DNA from: Hansfordia pulvinata
Taxonomy: Eukaryota; Ascomycota; Sordariomycetes; Xylariales
Assembly (NCBI GenBank): GCA_006538405.1
Contig: BJKQ01000011.1
Location: 1,675,501 to 1,739,500, forward strand
DNA: 64,000 nt
Direction of reading: 5' to 3'
Shown here: piece after piece, positions 57,061-64,000 of the stretch
How positions within the stretch are numbered: position 1 is the first letter of the stretch
Layout of the letters: each line of letters starts with the position of its first letter
Translations under genes and position numbers: made by a program
The notes under the pieces: model-generated
Seen by the model: only the letters and a program-made list of their open reading frames with translations
Database searches by the model: none
Told to the model about the DNA's origin: nothing

Positions 57061-60000
57061 CATGAGGCTGCACAGCCCGAGCAAGGAAGTGTACTTGATC
57101 TAGTTTGATAGTGGGAGATGTATCTCCGGAGCGGTTTGCGACAGGATGAGAAGGACGGTGATGGATGGCATTTATTGGAGGCGTGCGTGAGCTGTCGTGC
57201 GCTAGAACATTACATAATCCTCGAAAGTACTAGACGCGTTTTCCAGCGCGAGTGCAGGTGCCAGTGTACATATTCTACCTCCAGATTCTGGGTACATGTG
57301 CCTCCGATGTACCTGCTAGTAAAACGCACAGTGTCAGCGCAGCTCAAGAACGACCTACAGTTATCGACGTTCAAATACGTACATGGCGTTTTCCAGCCTG
57401 CGTGGCTGCTGCGACTACACGCACTGTACGGGAAAGAACCGTTGCCAGCAGGGTCCAGTTTCTGATATGGTTCGGCAACCAACGGGCACCCACTCTCGCC
57501 TCAGCTGCGTCGGCGTACGATACATACACCGGGGGTCAGATTCGAAGGTATCGTAGCCGTGTGCCGTCTCCATACGCGAAGTATCGTTTGCGCGCTTACC
57601 ACAATGTCAACACAGCATTGCCCCCACAGCTTCCAAAACGAGTTACGGAGTGTCACCCGGACGTCGTGATCAGACGAGAAGTCAAGCGGTCCGCCAGCAC
57701 ACATTTCGGCCCATGGCCCATTGACATTAGGTGTTGATGGGTTATTCGTTGGTAGCTGGTGGATGAAAAGCAGGTTGGACGGTCCTGGCTACATCGGATA
57801 TCCTCGGACGATTCAACTGCCCCCGACACGTAGAGCGACTGATATCGTATGCAGAGCTCTTCGTGGTTCTTCTCCAGCTACTGGCCTTTCACCGCCCCAA
57901 GCATTGCTCAGCCACACCCGCTCGGGAGCGTTACTGAAACACATCTTGGACAACGGACATGGACTACGAGCACACGAGCCTTCAGCTGGCTTGGATGCTG
58001 CTATGAGTGCATCCGAGTCGCCCGGGCGCCCCGCAGGCTTGATCGCTTGTCGATGCGGCGCGCTTGCTCGTGCATGCACGCTTCGAAATTGCCCGACCCA
58101 CTATCCCTCCCTCCTGCGCAATGCATCAATCGTCGTCACATGGCTCGTTACTTTGGCTGGCGCGTGCCACCTCCGCAACAATGCGTACGAGTAGGCCTGT
58201 CTGTGACTGGACGAGGAGAGATGAGAGTGAGAGAGAGTGAGAGCTCGTGGCAGCTACGGATGGGTAGTCGTGCTGGCTACCTCCCCTTCGCTTGGTGGCT
58301 GTCTGTAGCCCTGGTATGCTTTGTTTTCCTTCCTGTCGCAGAGCCCCCCGCGGACCAGTTTCACTCGAATTTCCACCTGCCACGACCCCTCGCCATGTCA
58401 AATACAGACTGCAGTGAGACCGACAAGATGGCACCGAGTCGTCCGATATTGGAACAGCTATGTAATCTGCATGCTTGAGACTACTCGTACTTCAGTGGTC
58501 GTCTTTGTTTACCTGTCTGTGCCGTTTTAAAGTAGCTGCCGCTCGAGTGCCGAGTGACTGGTGCCGTTAAGGAGGGTTTGTCTCATGCTGTTAGGAATCG
58601 AACCTAGCATTTTATTTCTAGCCAACCGTATCTGGACCAAGGCCGTCTTTTCGCCGCTTTCCGTTGAGGAGGGATGGATACCTCGCCAGGCTAGTGATAG
58701 CGGGGTCGATGATGCGGGCAAAGGCGCCTGCACGTACGAGTGGTCTCCTTTCTGGTGCATATTCGTACGTCGTGTCGCTTGGAGGTGCCAGTGACTGGAC
58801 CTCGACCTTAGAAACACCGAAACGCCCCCGGGTCCAGATTATGTTCTTATCTCGTCTTGCTGTGACTGGAAATGACTAGACAGTATTCTATAGGGACGGG
58901 TGACTTCCGGCTGGTGGCGCAATGAGAATGATGTCAGGCTCTATTAACGGAAACAAGGAGTACGACGGTACGTACGAGTAGATGCCATGGCTAGCAATGG
59001 ATCTCGGCTTGAACTTGAATGGCTCCGGGTTAGAAGCCTGACTATGGCTATATCAGGCTCATGTGAATCGCAACACGCGCCAAAGCACCTTCGCAGGTAA
59101 GATCATACGTCAAGCCAGTACTGATGTGTTGATCTGCCAGGCTGGACGATAAAATTGCGACAAAGCGCATTGTAACGGCGGATCGCTCAATCGGCATCGA
59201 GCATGGACCATGGCGTTGTGCCGAAAATGCACTCGTCCTTGTTAGCGCTGACACTAACCATCCTAGGTGGCCCAGCCAGGAGAGGAGGGAGGCGTGGCAG
59301 GTACGAGTATGGGAAGCGCTGCCGCCATTGGATCTGTTTCCAGAATCTCGACATGTGTTTTGCTTTTTGTTTGGTTCTGTCTACTCGTACGCGTGCGAGT
59401 ACTCGTACCTAATATGGACTAAAAACAACTACGAATGGCCGCAGCAATGCACGATCTGGACGCGTCGTGGCACGCGTCCAAGCTTGCCGCTCGGTGCTAA
59501 TGGCTTGTCGGTGATACGCTTTGGAAATCTGGATCGCGCGCGGGTAGTGATCTGTTGGCGCACGCGCTGCTGTTTACCAACCTCTGGACACAATTCTACC
59601 TACATGTAGGAAGGATTTGGTGATATTGTGGTCGCCTCGCACGAGTACCCGTGTACAAGGGCTGCGTCTCGGTGGTTCTCGACATGAGTAACATAGGGTT
59701 TTGCGCCTTTTCCTGGCGCAGACTTGACCAAATTCGCGTCATGTTTTGGAACAATTTACCCCAATGCCGAGGAGACCTTACTCCGCTACTTTGATTGGTC
59801 GTGCTGGTCGGCTTTGATTGTTTAGATCCTTCGGAAGAGATGCTCGCAGATCCGTACGGAGTAAGCCTCTACCTGCCCCAGTTCAGCACGCCTGTCACAG
59901 CCTCACCGGCGTCCCCTCCCACACCTCCTCAGATGCGTTCTTAGCAGACCGATATACTCGTAGTAGTCAGGTTAGCACGAGAGGGCTTTCTGTACAGTAG

Positions 60001-61789
60001 ACATTGCCTTTATTCTTTTACGGATATGTGCTGGCTGTCAGGTTCAGGCGAGGCATGTTCAAGTGTGCCGCATTGGCCCACACACCCACTCCGTGCTTAA
60101 CATCGCTGTCCCTCAAACTGCCCATTAGCCTGACGGAAAACGATGGTCAGCCATGCATACCTACCTGGGTAAATGTACCTGCACAGCAAGGCCCTCCAGA
60201 GGCATCGACGCCTAGGTATGTACTTTGTCACGGAGAGCGATTCGTGCGGTACATAGTCGTAACCAGTCAAGCTCCAGGAGTTCAAGGATCCCAGCAGGGC
60301 GACATACGTACAATATCTAGGTATCAATCATCCTAATCACAGCCGTCATTCCAGAGGGCGAGCGAGAATCATGACAGTTGCCAACAGAAGAAGCGCAACA
60401 GAATGACTTGGCGCCACCCTATTGTAGCCTTGCTCCGCTTCACAAGCCGGGGACGCGAGGGGGAGGCCCCCCCTCGACTGGGGCAGGGCACTTCACACCG
60501 TGCACACCTCCCTGGGCCACCTCTACTCGTACAGCTACGGCGCGCGGCTACTTCTACGAAGAAGTTTGAGCATTACGGTGTACTCCGTAGGTCGAGACCT
60601 TTGTTTGACTTGAGTTCACACGTGAGCGCCCACGCGCCCTCATCAAACGACAACCTGCGAGGGCCTGAAGGCCTACTCTGGGTACGTGTATCTTACAGTA
60701 ATACCCAGTGCAGGCAGGTGTGTGCCGCTAAGGGGGTACATTTTTGACGTCTGCACTGGGCGCGTACCTTACTCTCCAGATACACGCCCGATCATCAACA
60801 AACCGGGGGCGCGGACTAGCGCCGACAGTACTTACGCTGGTATGCGCACAGTACTTCCATGTAATGAGAACAGACGCGCATGCAGGCAATTGGTCGGTCC
60901 CGCGGCGCGCCTTTCCTCCCTCGAACCGGTCCAGCTCTGTTGACGGTCCCAGTTACTCTCGAGCCGACTCTCCTGCCCATCTTTCGCTACGTGCCTCCTT
61001 CGCGTATCTTATCCTCTCTTCCTTCAAGACCCTGCCGCTGCGCTTGCTGTTCCGATAATTACGCCCAGAACGCATTTGCGGCTGGCTCCCTTTTACGGCA
61101 CCCACGACCAACCGAGGCCCGGCATCACCAGTCGCGTCGCCGCCCAACGTCGCCCGGGTCCGCCGATGCAGGGGGGAACCTAACAACAATGAAAAAATAA
61201 TACAAATCGCCGACACTCACGCACCACCACGCCCACGCGCTCGCGCTCGCCCTCGCGCCTCCTTCGCCATTGCCTCGACTGCTCCTCCCACGCGCACCCC
61301 GCTCGCCGCCTCGTCAGCCCGATTCCTCGCCTTGATCGCCTCATATTCGGATATACTGTTTCAACCCATCCCCCGCAGCTGGCTCTGCTGTCACTCATTC
61401 TGTCGTTTCTGCATGACAACCAACCCGCTTGATTTGTGAGTCCTCCCATAGCCTTTAGGTGCTCACCACGCCACGCTTGATGACAGCACCTCCTTCGCCT
61501 CATTGCCCACAAAGGGAGTGGGCCTTGCCAAGTTTTCGTCAACGCTCTGCAACCAAACATCGTACCTAATTCGACGCGCAGCTCCCTCTCTTCTTCAGTG
61601 CCACCTGTTTTGAACCGCGCCTCAGACCTTTGCTTCACAACTTGACCTGGATCACGAAGGAACTGCATGGTTGCGCTCACTAAGGTGCCAGGGGACTCTA
61701 CCTCCCATTAGGCTGGAACGCCAATTGTTTTGCTCTGCTCTATTGCCTGTGAGCTTGGAGAGTGTCCGCAATCGTCGCGCCCGCCCAGC
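57061..61789. other. 4.7 kb divergent intergenic region
   Basis: Between CWC24 (-) and ApsA (+). Contains TACTCGTA/TACGAGTA copies (58186-58193, 59302-59309, 59381-59409), the TACTCCGTA variant at 59855-59863 and 60581-60589, and a tRNA-T-arm-like hairpin near 58583-58612. From about 60950 the plus strand is C/T-rich and should hold the ApsA promoter and leader, possibly with a leader intron (GTGAGT near 61437). No protein gene recognised. Confidence 0.5.
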
Positions 61790-64000
61790 ATGGCTGCCCA
61801 TACCTCAGGGGCGGCTGCCGAGCCTGACGCTTCGCCACCGGCTCCTGCAGCCGCCGACGACCCCATACACGACCCCTTCGTGGCCCTTCCCCAGCGGTGA
61901 CGCCCCATCATCGCTTCTCTCATTTCGATTCGAATCTCTTCGCCCTGGGCCCGAATGCCTCGCCAGCGCAAGCCAAACGAGCCCTGGAAGCACATCTTGC
62001 AGAGACTGACCGCCGCATGGAGGAAGCTGGCAAATTAGGCACTGCTCTGGTTCACCAGCGCCAAGAACTGACAGACCGTCTCAAGGATGTCGAAAATCTC
62101 CAGGCTGAGGGTGAAATTTCAGAGGACCTCCGCCACAAGCTTGTGGAGATAGAGAAGGACTATCATGACGTCGCCAGGGAGAGTGCTAGGGCCTTTCTCC
62201 CGAAGTCGAGAGTTCCCAGCAACGAAGCCCCCGGCTCGCCCTTTGTCCCTGAAAGTAAGGGTGGCAGGGTAAGTCGGCCATCCTCTTGTACGAGTACGGG
62301 CTACCTTCACCAGCCACTGACTATCTTCTCCAGCGATCTGTTAGCCCTTCCAAATTCGAGGCCCAGGCCACAGGATCCCCAACCAAGTTGAGCGTACCAA
62401 ACCGAAAAGTTCGCAACCAGCCCTCGAACCGAATCCACGATATCGAATTCGCAGCCGAAATAAGCACTTCCTTGATCTCCCAGGTTCGCAACCTGCAAGC
62501 ATTGCTTTCAGAGAAGGAGGAGGAGTTGAGGGAGGCCAAAGTGGACCGATCCAAGCTGGAATACGAGGCCGAGGCGCTTCAACAACGACTCAAGTCGCTA
62601 GATGAGAGTGAGCACCGCTACAAGGACGAAAACTGGAATCTGGAGACTCAGCTTCATGAGTTGTTGGCATCTCAGCGCGATGCCTCTGATCGTGAAAAGA
62701 AGTTGAGCCAGAGTCTCAATCTGCTCCAGGCTGAGAAGAATGCGGCTCAGCGTGAACTTGACGAGGCCAAGCTCAGCCTCTCTAAGCTCAACGAAGAACA
62801 CATTGCCGCGATCAAGCACCATGATATCGAGCTTGGAACGGCCAAGCGTAACGTTGCCATTGCGGAGGCCGAACGAAGCAATCTGCAGTCTAAGATCACC
62901 GATCTCGTCGGCCAGAATCAAGAGCTTGCCAAAGCTTATTCTTCGCAACGCGGGCGCCCGTCGGAGCGAGATCTCGCTGCTGTCATGAGCGACGAAGACT
63001 TCGAGACTGCCAATGATAATATGACGCCCGAGCACTCGCCCCCAGCCTCCCCAGTCAAGGGGACCACACCTCGCCATTCCATGCTTGAGACCGAAACACT
63101 CAAGACTTCTTTGGGCCACGCCCAGCGGACCATTCAGAGCCTTCGGACGAACTACCACCGTGAGAAGACGGAAAAGATGGAGCTCAGGCGCATGCTTCAG
63201 GATGCTCGAGACGATCTGGAGAAGGTGCGCAGTGATGCAATTGCAAACCCTCGTCGGGCTCGCAAGACCGACTCCAAGGAGTTCAAGAAGCCCCCGCGCC
63301 TTCTTGGTGGCCTTCGCAGCGCACGAAGCGAGATCTTTGCTGAGGACCCCAACTGGGAGGACCAACCCGAGCCCAGCAGCTTTGTGCAATCGTCGCCCCT
63401 CTCGCGAACAACAGCTAGGATGGAGCCCTATGAGAGCCAAAGCGACAACTTCGAAACAGCCAACGAGGCTAGCGACGCTGCCTTCGAAACAGCCAACGAG
63501 CGAGGTACAGAGACGGACGATTTCCATACTGGCGCGGAGGAATTCTCTAGCGAGGATGCCATGACAGAAACTGAGAGCCCTTCTAAGCGTCGTACACTGA
63601 AAAAGCCTCCCAGCCTCTCTGTGGGTCTTGCCCGAAGCTCCTCTGTACGCAGTACCGCTTCGACCGAAGACGAGGACTATCCGTTTGAGCACGAAACAAG
63701 GACGCCCACCTCCTTGCCTCCCTTGCAGCCCAAGTTCCCTCTCCGTGTTAGCCGGGGCGCCTTCCGCCGCTCCAGACAGGCCAGCGAAGAGCCCGCTCTG
63801 CAAAGCAGCCCTGCTAGTGTCGTGGGTACGCCTCAGGCTGGTCAAAGCCTGGCAGCTGAGCTGGGAGATTTCGATGGTAGCGACAACGAATCCAACCTCT
63901 CTGCCACCCCCAGCCGGCGGTCAACCAGGGGGAGGACCATGTCCCCGCCGCCTGCGTTGCCGCCCTTGCCCAAGGTTGTCATGGTTGACAGTGGTACGAT
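61790..64000 (+). CDS. apsA: Cortical dynein anchor ApsA/Num1, N-terminal part, with a one-base frameshift; 3' end outside window
   Basis: Exons 61790-62268 and 62334 to beyond the window; the 65-base intron (GTAAGT...CCAG) contains a TACGAGTA motif at 62289-62296. From ATG 61790 the frame reads MAAHTSGAAAEPDASPPAPA to DPFVALP, then breaks at the CCCC run 61889-61892 and resumes as VTPHHRFSHFDSNLFALG; one extra C restores it. The visible protein (about 715 residues) has a conserved coiled-coil head (AKRALEAHLAETDRRMEEAG), the block RSVSPSKFEAQATGSPTKLS, a long coiled coil from about 200 to 400, and acidic repeats with FETANE and TETDDFHTGAEEF. This is the Aspergillus ApsA / yeast Num1 family, which ties dynein and mitochondria to the cell cortex for nuclear migration. 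The C-terminal PH domain should follow beyond the window. Confidence 0.9.

Noticed and set aside
58583..58612. tRNA-like T-arm (GGTTCGATTCC on the minus strand) with flanking pairing
   Set aside because: One stem pair is mismatched, no A-box or D-arm lies upstream within 150 bases, and no acceptor partner is found. At most a relic.
61180..61680. 166-codon minus-strand open frame
   Set aside because: It is Arg-rich because it is antisense to a C/T-rich leader; no similarity and no promoter side.
62598..63845. 415-codon open frame on the minus strand
   Set aside because: It lies exactly antisense to the coiled-coil coding exon of ApsA, which is conserved and in frame. Coiled-coil codons leave the opposite strand free of stops.

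Overview
The window is nuclear DNA of a filamentous ascomycete, most likely a Sordariomycete and probably Hypocreales. The signs are short introns with GTAAGT/GTGAGT donors, CTAAC branch sites and CAG/TAG acceptors, G+C-rich codons, and orthologues of single-copy fungal genes whose N-terminal exons resemble those of Hypocreales. The species cannot be named from sequence alone. I see no transposon with coding capacity, no biosynthetic cluster and no CRISPR array.

Layout, left to right: the 3' part of SF3A1 (+); a UBA-UAS-UBX protein of the FAF2/Ucp10 family (-); PAN3 (+, eight exons, unusually large second intron); an intron-containing tRNA-Ile(AAU) (-); LSM7 (-); a 7.8 kb region with no recognisable gene; a protein with a C-terminal Zn2Cys6 cluster (+); a RIM2-type mitochondrial carrier (+); SNX3/Grd19 (-); an RRM protein of unknown role (-); a 5.8 kb gap; a PA-TM-RING ubiquitin ligase (+); a VHS/GAT protein (+); an F-box protein (+); an Arg/Ser-rich NKAPD1-like protein (-); kinetochore Sos7 (+); a peroxisomal 4-coumarate-CoA-ligase-like enzyme (-); spliceosomal Cwc24 (-); a 4.7 kb gap; and the 5' part of the cortical dynein anchor ApsA/Num1 (+), cut by the window end. 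Genes are unrelated neighbours, each with its own promoter. Several act in RNA metabolism (SF3A1, PAN3, LSM7, Cwc24, possibly the RS-rich and RRM proteins) or membrane traffic (UBX, SNX3, GAT, PA-TM-RING), but nothing suggests co-regulation.

Three signals stand out. First, the 1.26 kb second intron of PAN3 holds a strong internal 3' splice site (pyrimidine tract, then CAG at 7342). It opens a stop-free 326-codon cassette exactly in frame with the zinc-finger exon and with the PAM2 exon, so the locus can encode a short (652 aa) and a long (978 aa) Pan3. Second, four otherwise well-conserved genes (RIM2, the RRM gene, the 4CL-like gene, ApsA) each carry a single-base deletion inside a run of C or G. 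This points to homopolymer under-calling in the assembly rather than to four pseudogenes. Third, the intergenic DNA and one intron are strewn with a short palindrome-forming motif, TACTCGTA/TACGAGTA (about 40 copies by eye, about 2 expected), a variant with one extra base (TACTCCGTA), GGTAGGTA/TACCTACC blocks, and G or C homopolymers of 14-21 bases. Exons lack these motifs.
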